From positions 2,503 to 66,502 of the forward strand of contig JAHEDZ010000018.1 in assembly GCA_024640955.1 (NCBI GenBank): a stretch of DNA of 64,000 bases, given 5' to 3'. The notes beneath the pieces are model-generated. The model did no database searches and was not told where the DNA came from. It saw nothing but the letters and a program-made list of their open reading frames with translations. This document shows, in pieces, positions 25,641 through 36,339 of the stretch. Source of the DNA: Oceanospirillaceae bacterium (GTDB lineage Bacteria; Pseudomonadota; Gammaproteobacteria; Pseudomonadales; Balneatricaceae). Position 1 is the first letter of the stretch; the number at the start of each line of letters is the position of its first letter. The position numbers were made by a program, and so were the translations under genes.

Positions 25641-28313
25641 ATGGGTGACCTAGCTAAAGAAGTATTACCAGTTAACATCGAGGATGAGCTGAAGCAGTCC
25701 TATCTTGACTACGCCATGAGCGTAATCGTAGGGCGTGCTCTCCCGGATGCTCGAGACGGCCTCAAGCCAGTCCATCGCCGTGTTCTGTTTGCGATGAATG
25801 AGCTGAGCAACGACTGGAACAAACCTTATAAAAAATCGGCTCGTGTAGTCGGTGATGTAATCGGTAAATACCACCCGCACGGTGACTCCGCGGTATACGA
25901 CACGATTGTACGTATGGCTCAGGACTTCTCGATGCGTTACACGCTGGTTGATGGTCAGGGTAACTTCGGTTCGGTAGACGGCGACTCTGCAGCAGCGATG
26001 CGTTACACCGAGATTCGCATGGCGAAGATCTCTCACGAACTGCTGTCCGATCTTGACAAAGATACCGTCGATTACGTTGATAACTATGACGGCACTGAGA
26101 AGATTCCGGTAGTGCTGCCGACGCGTGTACCCAACCTTCTGGTGAACGGTTCTGCCGGTATCGCTGTCGGTATGGCGACTAACATCCCGCCACACAACCT
26201 CGGAGAGGTGGTGCGTGGCTGTATGGCGCTGATCGATAATCCTGATATTGGTATCGACGAGCTGCTGGAATTTATTCCAGGTCCTGATTTCCCTACGGGC
26301 GGTATTATTAACGGCCGCGCTGGCATTCTGCAGGCCTACCGTACCGGTCGTGGTCGCATCTACGTGCGTGCCAAACACCACATCGAAGATCACCCTAAGA
26401 ATGGTCGTCCGATGCTGGTTATCGACGAGATTCCATACCAGCTTAACAAGGCGCGCTTGATCGAGAAGATCGCGGAGCTGGTCAAAGAGAAGAAGATCGA
26501 GGGCATCTCTGAACTGCGCGACGAGTCCGACAAAGATGGTATGCGTATCGTAATCGAGTTGCGTCGTGGTGAGGTGCCCGATGTTGTCATCAATAACCTC
26601 TTCGCTCAGACGCAGCTGCAGAGCGTATTCGGGATCAATATGGTGGCTTTGGTTGATGGTCAGCCTAAGCTGCTGGATCTCAAATCAGCGCTAGAGAGCT
26701 TTGTTCGTCACCGTCGCGAAGTTGTCACTCGTCGTACCGTTTATCTGCTGCGTAAAGCGCGTGAACGTGGTCACATTTTGGAAGGCTTAGCGATTGCGTT
26801 GGCAAATATCGATCCTGTGATCGAGATGATCAAGCAGTCACCAACGCCAGCCGAAGCGAAAGAGGCACTGATCTCGACCGCTTGGGCCCCGGGTGAAGTG
26901 TTGGAAATGCTCGAGCGCGCGGGCGAAGATGCGTGCCGTCCGGAAGATCTAGAAGAGCAGTACGGTCTGCGTCAGGGTTCATACTACCTGTCACCAGCCC
27001 AGGCTCAGGCGATTCTAGAGCTGCGCCTGCACCGTTTGACCGGTCTTGAGCACGATAAGCTGATAGCAGAGTACCGTGAGCTGATCGAGAAGATCGCTGA
27101 ACTGCTGGAGATTCTGGGCTCTTACGAGCGCCTGATGGAGGTGATTCGCGAAGAGTTGACCCAGCTGGTCGAAGAGTACTCAGATGATCGTCGTACCGAG
27201 ATTACCGCCTCTATGGCAGATCTCTCAGTTGCAGACTTGATCGCCGAGGAGGAGATGGTTGTCACGATCTCGCATGGTGGTTACGCCAAGACTCAGCCTG
27301 TAGAAGCATACCAAGCGCAGCGCCGTGGCGGTAAGGGTAAGTCGGCGACGGCGATGAAAGATGAAGACTTCATCGAGCATCTGCTGGTGGCCAATAGTCA
27401 CGATACGATTCTCTGCTTCACCAACTTCGGTAAGGTCTATTGGTTACGGGTGTTCGAAATTCCGCAGGCGAGCCGTGCATCCCGCGGTCGTCCAATGATC
27501 AACATTCTGCCGTTAGCCCAGGATGAGCGCATCAGTACCATCCTGCCGGTCAAAGAGTTTGATGATCAGCGCTGTATCTTCATGGCGACTGCTCAGGGCA
27601 CAGTCAAGAAGACACGCCTTTCAGCCTTCTCACGTCCACGTAGCACCGGTCTGATCGCGCTGGACATCGTTGAAGGCGATCGCCTGATCGGTGCCGCTCT
27701 TACCGAAGGCGAAAACGACGTTATGTTGGTGACCAGTGCGGGTAAAGCGATTCGCTTCCACGAGGGTGATGTGCGCGAAATGGGTCGAACAGCCCGTGGT
27801 GTTCGCGGCGTAAAACTTGATGGCACCGCGAGCGTTATTGCTCTGATTATTCCGCAGGAAGATGGCATGGTGCTGACCGCTTCGGAGAACGGCTACGGTA
27901 AGAAAACAGCGGCTAGCGAGTTCCCACTGCGTGGTCGCGGCGGCATGGGTGTCATCGCGATGCAGTGTACTGACCGTAATGGCGAGCTGGCCGGTGCGGT
28001 ACAGGTACTTGATGGTGACGATGTCATGTTGATCTCCGATATGGGTACGATGGTGCGCACACGCACTTCTGAGATCTCTGAGCTCGGTCGTAACACCCAA
28101 GGTGTGCGCCTGATTCGTGTAGCCGAAGGTGAAAAACTGATCGGTATTGCCCGGATAGAAGAGCCTGGAGAGGATGAGTCTGAGCTTGCTGATGGCGAGT
28201 CACCAGAGGGTGCTTCATCCGGTGCATCAACGGAAGCCGAAGATGCTTCTTCTGACTCGGCTGGCCAAGCAGCAGATGAAGCAGCGGGTGAAGATAGCGC
28301 ATCTGAAGATTAA
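25641..28313 (+). CDS. gyrA: DNA gyrase subunit A
   Basis: GyrA of 890 residues. The catalytic Tyr is Y122 ([10 protein letters not shown]) and the GyrA-box QRRGGKGK is present in the C-terminal beta-pinwheel. The quinolone-resistance region has the wild-type S83 and D87 (GDSAVYD), matching E. coli numbering exactly. The last 45 residues form a very acidic, Ser/Ala-rich tail. The start has AGGAACG upstream. It heads the gyrA-serC-pheA-hisC-tyrA/aroA-cmk-rpsA block. Confidence 0.98.
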   Translation: MGDLAKEVLPVNIEDELKQSYLDYAMSVIVGRALPDARDGLKPVHRRVLFAMNELSNDWNKPYKKSARVVGDVIGKYHPHGDSAVYDTIVRMAQDFSMRYTLVDGQGNFGSVDGDSAAAMRYTEIRMAKISHELLSDLDKDTVDYVDNYDGTEKIPVVLPTRVPNLLVNGSAGIAVGMATNIPPHNLGEVVRGCMALIDNPDIGIDELLEFIPGPDFPTGGIINGRAGILQAYRTGRGRIYVRAKHHIEDHPKNGRPMLVIDEIPYQLNKARLIEKIAELVKEKKIEGISELRDESDKDGMRIVIELRRGEVPDVVINNLFAQTQLQSVFGINMVALVDGQPKLLDLKSALESFVRHRREVVTRRTVYLLRKARERGHILEGLAIALANIDPVIEMIKQSPTPAEAKEALISTAWAPGEVLEMLERAGEDACRPEDLEEQYGLRQGSYYLSPAQAQAILELRLHRLTGLEHDKLIAEYRELIEKIAELLEILGSYERLMEVIREELTQLVEEYSDDRRTEITASMADLSVADLIAEEEMVVTISHGGYAKTQPVEAYQAQRRGGKGKSATAMKDEDFIEHLLVANSHDTILCFTNFGKVYWLRVFEIPQASRASRGRPMINILPLAQDERISTILPVKEFDDQRCIFMATAQGTVKKTRLSAFSRPRSTGLIALDIVEGDRLIGAALTEGENDVMLVTSAGKAIRFHEGDVREMGRTARGVRGVKLDGTASVIALIIPQEDGMVLTASENGYGKKTAASEFPLRGRGGMGVIAMQCTDRNGELAGAVQVLDGDDVMLISDMGTMVRTRTSEISELGRNTQGVRLIRVAEGEKLIGIARIEEPGEDESELADGESPEGASSGASTEAEDASSDSAGQAADEAAGEDSASED

Positions 28314-28328
28314 GGGCTGCCCAATTAA

Positions 28329-29411
28329 ATGAGTCGTAAACACAACTTCAGCGCGGGTCCTGCCGCGCTGCCAACGGCTGTACTAGAGCAGGCCCAAGCA
28401 GAAATCCTTGATTGGCAGGGTAGAGGGCTCTCCGTGATGGAGATGAGCCACCGCAGTGCTGAGTATGTCAGCATTGCGACTGCAGCTGAGCAGGATCTGC
28501 GTGACCTGCTGAATATCTCTGATGAGTATGCAGTACTCTTTCTGCAGGGCGGTGCAACCAGCCAGTTCGCGATGGTGCCGGTTAATATGATGGGCGATAA
28601 GCGCTGTGGCGCATACATCAATACCGGTATGTGGTCGACCAAGGCGATCAAAGAGGCGAAGCGTTTTGGTGATGTTTGCCTCGCTGCTTCAACAGAGCCT
28701 GAAAGCTTCACGCGTGCGCCATCGCAAGCGGAACTTCAGATCGATAGCAATGCGGCTTATCTGCACTACACCACCAATGAGACGATTGGTGGCGTGCAGT
28801 TCGATTACATTCCTGATGCTCAGGGGCGACCGCTCGTTGCTGATATGTCATCTGACATTCTATCAGCCCCGATGGATGTCAATAACTTCGAGCTTATCTA
28901 CGCCGGTGCACAGAAAAATATAGGTCCAGCCGGTATCACGGTTGTGATTGTACGTAAGTCATTGCTTGGTAATCCGCTACCCGGTATGCCGACCATGTAT
29001 GACTACCAGGTACATGCTAAAGCGGATTCGATGAACAACACCCCGCCAACCTACTCTTGGTATTTGGCGGGTCTGGTCTTTAAGTGGTTGAAGGCACAGG
29101 GCGGTGTTGCAGCAATCGCTGAGGTCAACAGGCGTAAATCGGCCAAACTCTACGCCGCAATCGATGCCAGTGGTTTTTACGCTAATCCTGTTGCGGTGAA
29201 TAACCGCTCGATCATGAACGTGCCATTCACTTTGGTCGACTCCTCCCTTGATGCGAAGTTCCTTGCCGAAGCAGAGGCTGCGGATCTGTTAAACCTGCAA
29301 GGTCACCGCTCAGTGGGTGGCATGCGGGCAAGTATCTACAATGCGGTGTCAGAGTCATCGGTCGATGCTCTGGTCGAATTTATGGCTGAGTTTGAGAGAC
29401 GTTGGGGCTAA
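28329..29411 (+). CDS. serC: Phosphoserine aminotransferase
   Basis: Class V PLP aminotransferase of 360 residues that makes phosphoserine and also acts in PLP synthesis. It starts NFSAGPAALP and has the PLP lysine in GAQKNIGPAG and the typical GHRSVGGMRASIYNA. All expected motifs appear intact. It lies 15 nt after gyrA and 3 nt before pheA. Confidence 0.97.
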   Translation: MSRKHNFSAGPAALPTAVLEQAQAEILDWQGRGLSVMEMSHRSAEYVSIATAAEQDLRDLLNISDEYAVLFLQGGATSQFAMVPVNMMGDKRCGAYINTGMWSTKAIKEAKRFGDVCLAASTEPESFTRAPSQAELQIDSNAAYLHYTTNETIGGVQFDYIPDAQGRPLVADMSSDILSAPMDVNNFELIYAGAQKNIGPAGITVVIVRKSLLGNPLPGMPTMYDYQVHAKADSMNNTPPTYSWYLAGLVFKWLKAQGGVAAIAEVNRRKSAKLYAAIDASGFYANPVAVNNRSIMNVPFTLVDSSLDAKFLAEAEAADLLNLQGHRSVGGMRASIYNAVSESSVDALVEFMAEFERRWG

Positions 29412-29414
29412 GGT

Positions 29415-30236
29415 ATGTCGCAGCAGACAGAGCAAGAGATTGCACTAGGTAAGATTCGCGTCCGTATCGATGCGCTCGATCGGCAGATTCATCAATTGCT
29501 GAATGAGCGCGCTCAGTGCGCCCAGGAGGTCGCTGAGGTCAAAGCGCAGTTTCAGCAGGATGAGGTGGTTTTTTACCGTCCGGAGAGAGAGGCTCAGGTG
29601 TTGCGCGGTGCGATGGAGCGCAATGAGGGCCCGCTGCCCGACGCCGAGATCGCACGCCTGTTTCGCGAGGTGATGTCCTCCTGCTTGGCGCTTGAACAGC
29701 CGCTGCGAGTGGTCTTTCCTGGTTCGCTCTGTTCGAAGTCTCATCAAGCCTCGATGAAACAGTTCGGCCAGGCGGCCGAGTTTGTGCCAGTTGACAGTAT
29801 CGAAGCGATCTTTACGGAGGTGGCTGAGGGGTCAGCGCACTACGGCATAGTGCCTATAGAGGGTGTCGATCAGCAACTCAGCGAAGCGGGAGTAAGCGCT
29901 CTGGCTAAGTTTGATTTGGCGCTCTGTGGAGAGGTCTCTGAACTGGGGTCGCGATACCTGGTGATTGGCGACCAGCTGGTTGGCCCATCCGGCGAAGATA
30001 AAACAGCGTTGCTGGTCGAACTTCAGGGGAGTATTGATCAGCTTGATGAACTCTTCCGGCAGGCGGGTGTGCACCCAACTGCCGTTGTTGAGAACGCTAT
30101 CGATGGCCGTCATCAGCTTTACATCGATTTTATCGGTCACTGCAGTTCAGATACTGTGCAGCAGCTCTGTGTGGCGGTCAAGCAGTCGGCTTTGAGCTGC
30201 AAAAACCTCGGCTCTTTTCCGATAGCGGTTTTGTAG
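29415..30236 (+). CDS. pheA: PheA-like chorismate mutase with degenerate, internally deleted prephenate dehydratase and ACT domains
   Basis: 273 residues versus about 360 for a normal P-protein. Residues 1-95 are an intact AroQ chorismate mutase (RVRIDALD, NERAQCAQEV, FYRPEREAQVLR). Residues 97-174 match the first dehydratase lobe but lack GPEGTFS (here FPGSLCS), and the VENSTEG loop reads IEGVDQQ. After LCGEV the sequence jumps to SELGSRYLVIG, so the next 90 or so residues (usual LRIHHHLL to NSTRF) are missing and TRF has become SRY. The ACT domain (190-273) lacks GALxxxL and ESRP. The frame is open and in its normal operon place. It probably keeps mutase activity but cannot be a prephenate dehydratase. 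Confidence 0.85.
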   Translation: MSQQTEQEIALGKIRVRIDALDRQIHQLLNERAQCAQEVAEVKAQFQQDEVVFYRPEREAQVLRGAMERNEGPLPDAEIARLFREVMSSCLALEQPLRVVFPGSLCSKSHQASMKQFGQAAEFVPVDSIEAIFTEVAEGSAHYGIVPIEGVDQQLSEAGVSALAKFDLALCGEVSELGSRYLVIGDQLVGPSGEDKTALLVELQGSIDQLDELFRQAGVHPTAVVENAIDGRHQLYIDFIGHCSSDTVQQLCVAVKQSALSCKNLGSFPIAVL

Positions 30237-30246
30237 GAACGAAATT

Positions 30247-31362
30247 ATGGCGTGTGATGCTATTCAACTTGCGGTTCCCGGGGTTCAGGGGCTGCATCCA
30301 TACCAGCCCGGTAAGCCGATTGAGGAGTTGGAGCGAGAGCTAGGTATTTCCCAGAGTATTAAGCTGGCCAGTAATGAGAACCCATTGGGGCCTAGCCAGT
30401 TGGCACTGGATGCAGTGCAGCAGTCGTTGCGAGAATTGACGCTCTATCCGGATGCAATGGGCTACCGATTGAAACAGAAACTTAGTGCCGTTTATGGCGT
30501 GAGCGCTGAGCAACTGACCTTGGGTAATGGCTCGAACGACTTGCTGGATATGGTTGCACGTGTTTTTTTGAACCCGGGCGATGAGGTTATCTACTCGGCG
30601 CACGCGTTTATCGTTTATAAGCTGGTGAGCCAGGCGATAAATGCTAAAGCTGTGGAGGTCCCCGCTAAGGAGTACGGTCACGATCTTGAGGCGATGGCAG
30701 CTGCTGCTTCTGCTAGTACCAAACTGATCTTTTTGGCTAACCCTAATAACCCGACGGGTACTGGCTTCACTGCCCAGCAGCTGAAGCAGTTTATGTCTGC
30801 TGTCGCATCGACAACACTGGTTGTGCTAGACGAGGCTTACACCGAGTATGTCGATGATGATTCGCTGCCGGATGGTCTGGATCTTCTGGCAGAGTACCCG
30901 AATTTAATCGTCACGCGTACCTTCTCCAAGGCTTGGGGGCTAGCCGGTTTGCGCGTTGGTTTTGCTGCCGCCTCGCCTGAGATTACTGACCTTCTAAATC
31001 GTTTACGTCAGCCATTTAACGTCAATATCCCAGCACTGGTTGCCGCTGAAGCGGTTCTTGACGATCAGGAGTACCTCGCGCGCAGCGTTGAGGTGAACCG
31101 CACTGGGTTGCAACAGCTGTACAAAGGGTTGGACCAACTGCACGTTAATTACATTCAGAGCCACGGTAATTTTATCGCCGTTGAGTTTAAATCTGATGCC
31201 ATGTCCGTCTACGATGCATTGCTGCGTCGAGGAGTGATCGTTCGCCCAGTTGGCATCTATTCGATGCCCAACCACCTGCGTGTCAGTATCGGCACTGAAT
31301 CAGAGAATCGACGCTTTCTAGACGCGTTGACAGAGGTATTGGCCGAGGTTCTAGTCGAGTGA
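30247..31362 (+). CDS. hisC: Histidinol-phosphate aminotransferase (aromatic-operon type)
   Basis: Class I/II PLP aminotransferase of 371 residues. PLP Lys lies in TRTFSKAWGLAGLRVGF, with NPNNPTGT and DEAYTEY upstream. This operon copy (HisC2 type) can transaminate histidinol phosphate and often prephenate-derived aromatic keto acids. Its end overlaps the tyrA/aroA start by four bases. Confidence 0.93.
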   Translation: MACDAIQLAVPGVQGLHPYQPGKPIEELERELGISQSIKLASNENPLGPSQLALDAVQQSLRELTLYPDAMGYRLKQKLSAVYGVSAEQLTLGNGSNDLLDMVARVFLNPGDEVIYSAHAFIVYKLVSQAINAKAVEVPAKEYGHDLEAMAAAASASTKLIFLANPNNPTGTGFTAQQLKQFMSAVASTTLVVLDEAYTEYVDDDSLPDGLDLLAEYPNLIVTRTFSKAWGLAGLRVGFAAASPEITDLLNRLRQPFNVNIPALVAAEAVLDDQEYLARSVEVNRTGLQQLYKGLDQLHVNYIQSHGNFIAVEFKSDAMSVYDALLRRGVIVRPVGIYSMPNHLRVSIGTESENRRFLDALTEVLAEVLVE

Positions 31363-33569
31363 AATTCTCCACCTCTCGCATTTTAGTCATTGGTCTTGGT
31401 TTGATTGGTGGCTCATTTGCGCGTGCCGCGCGCCGCCTTCCCAAAGTGGATCAGGTTGTCGGTTTTGACCTAAACCGCGAGGAGTGTGAGCTGGGGGTCG
31501 CCCTAGAGGTGATTGATAGTGTCGCTGAGGATCTGCAAGCCGAAGTGCGTCAAGCGGATGTGGTGATGCTAGCTGTTCCGGTTAAGGCGATTGAGCATGT
31601 TCTAGCAGAAATAGCGCCCTGGCTAAAAGAGAGTGCGCTGATTACCGATGTAGGTAGCACTAAGGTCAACATTATTGCGGCTGCAGGGCGAATATGGTCA
31701 GAAGTTCCAGCCGGTTTTATTCCTGGGCACCCTATCGCTGGCGCAGAGAAGTCGGGCGTTGCTGCGTCTGATGCTGATCTATTTTTGCAGCGCAAAGTGA
31801 TTCTGACACCGCTCGCGACGACACCGGAGGATGCGCGTCTCACACTGGCGCGTCTTTGGCAGTCTATGGGTGCTGAGGTTCTTCAGATGGAGCCGAAACG
31901 CCACGACGAGGTGCTTGCGGCCACGAGCCATTTGCCCCACCTTCTCGCCTTTTCGCTGGCGGATACGCTGGCTGCTGAGGCAGAGAGTACAGACATCTTT
32001 CGCTATGCCGCCGGTGGTTTTCGTGACTTCACCCGCATCGCCGCGAGCGACCCGACCATGTGGCACGACGTCTGTTTTGCTAACCGCGAACCGATACTTG
32101 CGCAAATTGATCGTTTCACAGAGGGGTTGGCTCAACTTCGTGCTGCTGTCGATACCGGTGATAGCCAGCGGTTAACCGGTATCTTTACTCGAGCTAGGGC
32201 ATCACGTGAGCAGTTCTCGCGCATTCTAGAACGAGCGGGCTATCTGCAGGCGAACAGCACCCCAGAAACCCTAGTAGTGCAACCGGCGACTGCGCTATCC
32301 GGCCATTTGCGGGTTCCTGGTGACCGCTCTATCTCGCACCGAGCCATAATGCTTGCCGCTGTTGCTGAAGGTGTTAGTGACATTGATGGGTTTGTTGAAA
32401 GTGAGGACAGCCTAGCAACAATTCAGGTATTTCGTGACCTAGGGGTAGTCATCGAGGGGCCGCACCAAGGTCGTGTAAGGGTCTACGGTGTTGGGCTTAA
32501 TGGGCTACAACAGCCGGCCGGTCCGCTCTATTTTGGTAACTCATCGACTTCGCTGCGCATGTTGTTGGGGCTGCTGGCCGCTCAGTCGTTTGACAGTCAT
32601 ATTGCCGGCAGTTCGCAGTTAATGCAGCAGAGTTACACCGAGCTGCTTGAGCCGCTGCAGCAGATGGGCGCGCAATTCGAGCTGAGCGCTGCGGGCTTTC
32701 CAGTGCGAGTCATTGCCGGCCAAAAAAAATTGGTACCCATCGAATACGCGCCTGGGTTTGCGAGTGCTCAGGTAAAAGGCGCGCTAATTCTTGCATCCAT
32801 GGCTTCGGGTGTTCCGTTGGAACTCTATGAGTCCAACACGACACGAGACCACACCGAACGTTTGATGCGTGGTTTTGGTGTTGAGTTGGCCCGTGAAGGA
32901 CGCTCGCTGCAGCTTGCAGTTGGAGCACGTTTGAGAGCCCAAAGTATTCAGATTCCTGCGGATCTCTCCTTTGCTTCCGCCTTTGTGCTGGCTGCAAGTT
33001 TGATTCCGCAAACAGAGCTGATCATTGAGCACACTGGAGTGAACCCGACGCGTCAGCAACTGCTGAGAATACTCGGTCGGATGGGCGCTCGTTATGAGTT
33101 GCGCAATGAGTCCTCGTCGAATGGCGAGCCGATCGCCGATATCCGTGTGTATTCAGCTCAGCTGGTCGGTGTTGATTGCACGAGTACTGAACTGGCGGGT
33201 CTAGGAGATGATCTACCACTGCTTCTCGCGGCGATGAGCTGTGCTCAGGGTGTGTCTGAACTCTCGGGGATTGATCGACTGCCGCACAGACATCAGCAGC
33301 TATTGGAGAAGATGCTCAGCGAGTTGCAGAAGCTGGGGGTGGTTATTGAGCGGCTTCCCGGCAGCGTAAAAATTGTTCCGAGTAGTATTGAGGGTGGTAT
33401 CGCGCTAGATGCGCATGAGCACCCTGTTGCCGCTTTGGCGTTGATGATTGTAGGTATAGTGTCACAGAAGGGCCTTAGTATTGCTGGCTGTCGTGCACTG
33501 AGTAGCGTATTTCCAGAGTACGTCGAGCAGGCTCGACGTGTCGGAATACGATTGTTAAAGGAGGGTTAA
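31359..33569 (+). CDS. tyrA-aroA: Prephenate dehydrogenase fused to a degenerate EPSP synthase domain
   Basis: Fusion of 736 residues. Residues 1-290 form an intact TyrA (GLGLIGGS, GHPIAGAEKSG, SHLPHLLAFSLA, FRDFTRIA). Residues 306-736 align along the whole AroA fold, but key residues are changed: the invariant PGDK lysine is R323, the Gly of GNSGTS is S396, the Arg of KRPM is Q424, the KESDR motif is replaced at 644-648 (RHQQL), and the Arg of DHR is P689. ASAQVK and the Asp at 617 remain. The AroA half is therefore unlikely to be a normal EPSP synthase; TyrA should work. The frame is intact and the fusion order is the usual Pseudomonas-type one. Confidence 0.9.
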   Translation: MKFSTSRILVIGLGLIGGSFARAARRLPKVDQVVGFDLNREECELGVALEVIDSVAEDLQAEVRQADVVMLAVPVKAIEHVLAEIAPWLKESALITDVGSTKVNIIAAAGRIWSEVPAGFIPGHPIAGAEKSGVAASDADLFLQRKVILTPLATTPEDARLTLARLWQSMGAEVLQMEPKRHDEVLAATSHLPHLLAFSLADTLAAEAESTDIFRYAAGGFRDFTRIAASDPTMWHDVCFANREPILAQIDRFTEGLAQLRAAVDTGDSQRLTGIFTRARASREQFSRILERAGYLQANSTPETLVVQPATALSGHLRVPGDRSISHRAIMLAAVAEGVSDIDGFVESEDSLATIQVFRDLGVVIEGPHQGRVRVYGVGLNGLQQPAGPLYFGNSSTSLRMLLGLLAAQSFDSHIAGSSQLMQQSYTELLEPLQQMGAQFELSAAGFPVRVIAGQKKLVPIEYAPGFASAQVKGALILASMASGVPLELYESNTTRDHTERLMRGFGVELAREGRSLQLAVGARLRAQSIQIPADLSFASAFVLAASLIPQTELIIEHTGVNPTRQQLLRILGRMGARYELRNESSSNGEPIADIRVYSAQLVGVDCTSTELAGLGDDLPLLLAAMSCAQGVSELSGIDRLPHRHQQLLEKMLSELQKLGVVIERLPGSVKIVPSSIEGGIALDAHEHPVAALALMIVGIVSQKGLSIAGCRALSSVFPEYVEQARRVGIRLLKEG

Positions 33570-34262
33570 ATGAGCCCAACAACGGTGAGTGCCGTGATTA
33601 CGGTGGATGGGCCTTCTGGATCAGGTAAGGGTACCATATGTCGCTTGCTTTCCCAGAAACTCGGATGGAATCTATTAGATAGTGGCGCGCTCTACCGCCT
33701 GACGGCGCTCGCTGCGCGTCATCATGGTGTTGATCTGACTGATGTAGAGGCACTGCAGGTGCTAGCGGCACACTTAGATGTGCGCTTTGTTGCCTCCGAT
33801 GCTGAGTCTGAAGTGCAGATCCTCCTTGAAGGTGAGGAGGTGACCAAAGCGATCCGAGCTGAAGATGTTGGCTTAGATGCTTCAAAAGTTGCCTCGATTC
33901 AACCTGTGCGAACTGCGCTTTTGAGCCGTCAACGTGATTTTGCCCAGCAGCCGGGCTTGATCGCTGATGGTCGCGATATGGGAACCGTGGTGTTTCCGCA
34001 CGCTCTTCTGAAAATCTATCTTGACGCCAGTGCCGAAGAGCGAGCGCAGCGTCGCTATAAGCAGTTGATAGATAAAGGAGTGGGTGCTAGCCTTGACGAT
34101 ATATTGCAGGACCTGCGGGCACGTGACGATCGGGATATGAACCGTTCAGCCTCACCGCTCAAGCCTGCAGAAGATGCCATTCGGCTGGACAGCACATCGA
34201 TGACCATCGATGAGGTGTTGGCGGCTGTATTGGAAGAAGCCCGACACAGAGGGGTGCGTTAA
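33570..34262 (+). CDS. cmk: Cytidylate kinase
   Basis: CMP/dCMP kinase of 230 residues. P-loop GPSGSGKGT near residue 14, LLDSGALYR, the [11 protein letters not shown] substrate loop and the RDDRDMNR lid are present. It starts directly after the tyrA/aroA stop with GGAGGG upstream. Confidence 0.97.
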   Translation: MSPTTVSAVITVDGPSGSGKGTICRLLSQKLGWNLLDSGALYRLTALAARHHGVDLTDVEALQVLAAHLDVRFVASDAESEVQILLEGEEVTKAIRAEDVGLDASKVASIQPVRTALLSRQRDFAQQPGLIADGRDMGTVVFPHALLKIYLDASAEERAQRRYKQLIDKGVGASLDDILQDLRARDDRDMNRSASPLKPAEDAIRLDSTSMTIDEVLAAVLEEARHRGVR

Positions 34263-34282
34263 CCCCAAACTGAGGTTAAAAC

Positions 34283-35959
34283 ATGAGCGAGAGTTTTGCG
34301 GACCTATTCGAAGAGTCCCTGCAACAGGTAGAGATGACTCCGGGTGCGATTGTTGTCGCAACGGTTATCGCGATCGAGAACGATTTTGTTGTGGTATCAG
34401 CGGGTCTGAAGTCAGACGGTGCTATCCCAGCAGAACAGTTCAAAAACGATGCGGGTGAGGTCGAAGTACAGGTCGGAGACGAGGTGCGTGTTGCACTCGA
34501 GTCGTTTGAAGATGGCTTCGGAGAAACCAAACTCTCGCGTGAGAAAGCTAAACGAGCGGAAGCTTGGCAGGTGCTCGAAGCGGCATATGAGAACGGTGAG
34601 ATCGTTACCGGCCGAATCAGTGGTCGAGTGCGCGGGGGTCTGACCGTCGACCTCAATGGCATCAATGCCTTTCTGCCGGGTTCCTTGGTCGACATGCGCC
34701 CTCTTCGCGACACCACCCACTTAGAGAATCAGGACCTCGAATTAAAGCTAGTAAAACTCGATCAGCGCAGCAACAATATCGTTGTCTCACGTCGCGCTGT
34801 GCTGGAAGAGGCTAACAGCGAAGATCGCGATAAGTTGCTGGCACAGATGGAGGAGGGTGTTGTTCTTAAAGGTATCGTGAAGAACCTGACAGATTACGGC
34901 GCCTTTATTGACCTGGGCGGCATTGATGGGCTGCTGCATATTACTGATATCGCGTGGAAGCGTGTCAAGCACCCGAGCGAAGTGCTCAATGTAGGTGATG
35001 AGATCGACGTTAAAGTCCTCAAGTATGACGCTGAACGCCAACGAGTATCACTAGGCATGAAGCAGCTGCAAGATGACCCTTGGACTGCAATGACGAGTCA
35101 GTTTGTGGTGGGTTCTCGCATCAGAGCTCGCGTCACTAACCTAACCGACTATGGCTGCTTTGCTGAGATCGGCGAGGGTGTTGAGGGCTTGGTACACGTT
35201 TCTGAAATGGATTGGACCAACCGCAACATTCACCCATCGAAAGTCGTACAGGTTGGGGATGAGGTTGAGGTGCAGATTCTCGATATCGATCAGCAGCGTC
35301 GCCGCATCTCTCTGGGTATTAAGCAGTGTAAAGACAATCCATGGGATAGCTTCGCAGCGTCTCACGCTAAGGGGGAGAAGGTCAGCGGCGCTATCCGTTC
35401 AATTACCGATTTCGGCATCTTTATCGGCTTGGATGGCGGTATCGATGGCTTGGTGCACCTCTCTGATATCTCGTGGGATGAGTCGGGTGAGCAGGCGGTT
35501 AAGGCCTACTCTAAGGGTCAGGAGGTAGAAGCGGTGGTGCAGTCGGTTGACGCTGAGCGCGAACGTATCTCTCTGAGCATCAAGGCCCTCACTGGTGATG
35601 AGTTCTCTGGTTTCGCTGAGTCTAACTCCAAAGGTCAGGTTGTCAGCGGTACAGTGACCGCGGTTGATGCGCGTCAGGCAATAGTACAGCTGGCAGACGG
35701 TATAGAGGGAGTGCTGCGCGTAGCGGAGTTCTCGACAGCACGCACCGAAGATCTGAGTGCCGAGTTGAAGGTTGGCGATAGTGTTGAGGCGATGATTAGT
35801 AACGTAGATCGTCGTAATCGCACTATTCAGCTCTCGATTAAGCAACTGGATTCTAAGCAGCAGTCTGAAGCACTTGAAGCTGTTCAGCAGCAGAGTGTTG
35901 AAGAGACAGGCCCGACAACCATTGGCGATCTGATCAAGCAGCAGATGGATAAAAAATAA
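34283..35959 (+). CDS. rpsA: 30S ribosomal protein S1
   Basis: 558 residues with six S1 (OB-fold) repeats: two N-terminal ribosome-binding ones and four RNA-binding ones with recurring [21 protein letters not shown]-type patterns. It unfolds mRNA for initiation. It lies 20 nt after cmk, and a hairpin follows before ihfB. Confidence 0.98.
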   Translation: MSESFADLFEESLQQVEMTPGAIVVATVIAIENDFVVVSAGLKSDGAIPAEQFKNDAGEVEVQVGDEVRVALESFEDGFGETKLSREKAKRAEAWQVLEAAYENGEIVTGRISGRVRGGLTVDLNGINAFLPGSLVDMRPLRDTTHLENQDLELKLVKLDQRSNNIVVSRRAVLEEANSEDRDKLLAQMEEGVVLKGIVKNLTDYGAFIDLGGIDGLLHITDIAWKRVKHPSEVLNVGDEIDVKVLKYDAERQRVSLGMKQLQDDPWTAMTSQFVVGSRIRARVTNLTDYGCFAEIGEGVEGLVHVSEMDWTNRNIHPSKVVQVGDEVEVQILDIDQQRRRISLGIKQCKDNPWDSFAASHAKGEKVSGAIRSITDFGIFIGLDGGIDGLVHLSDISWDESGEQAVKAYSKGQEVEAVVQSVDAERERISLSIKALTGDEFSGFAESNSKGQVVSGTVTAVDARQAIVQLADGIEGVLRVAEFSTARTEDLSAELKVGDSVEAMISNVDRRNRTIQLSIKQLDSKQQSEALEAVQQQSVEETGPTTIGDLIKQQMDKK

Positions 35960-35973
35960 GAACCATCAGAGAC

Positions 35974-35996
35974 GAGCGGCTTTATTGAGGCCGCTC
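35974..35996 (+). terminator. Hairpin between rpsA and ihfB
   Basis: GAGCGGC-TTTATTGAG-GCCGCTC, 14 nt after the rpsA stop. No T tract follows, so it may be an attenuator or mRNA-end hairpin that lowers ihfB expression relative to rpsA. Confidence 0.5.
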
Positions 35997-36021
35997 TATC
36001 CACCGGATAGCTGGAGTGGGC

Positions 36022-36318
36022 ATGACGAAGTCTGAGTTGATTGAACAACTAATAGATAAACACCCTGAGTTATCGGTCAAAGATGTTGAGTTGGCCGTGA
36101 AGATAATGCTGGAGCATATGACTGAGACCCTGTCTGAGGGTGAGCGGATTGAGATTCGCGGCTTTGGTAGCTTCTCTTTGCACTACCGAGCACCTCGCGT
36201 GGGACGCAATCCGAAAACCGGTGAATCGGTCTCCCTGCCAGCCAAATTTGTTCCACATTTTAAACCAGGCAAAGAGCTGCGCGAACAGGTTAACGATAGC
36301 CTCAAGCACGAGCGATAA
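36022..36318 (+). CDS. ihfB: Integration host factor subunit beta
   Basis: DNA-bending HU/IHF-family protein, 98 residues from ATG 36022 with GGAG five bases upstream. It carries [11 protein letters not shown] and the DNA-intercalating [12 protein letters not shown] arm. It partners with IhfA, which is not in the window. Confidence 0.96.
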   Translation: MTKSELIEQLIDKHPELSVKDVELAVKIMLEHMTETLSEGERIEIRGFGSFSLHYRAPRVGRNPKTGESVSLPAKFVPHFKPGKELREQVNDSLKHER

Positions 36319-36339
36319 GCCCACCTAGAAGGTAGCAGT

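Noticed and set aside
29415-30236. PheA as a frameshifted pseudogene or assembly error
   Set aside because: The frame is continuous from mutase to the end of the ACT region with normal operon junctions, and catalytic residues outside the deletion are also changed; a simple frameshift does not explain this.
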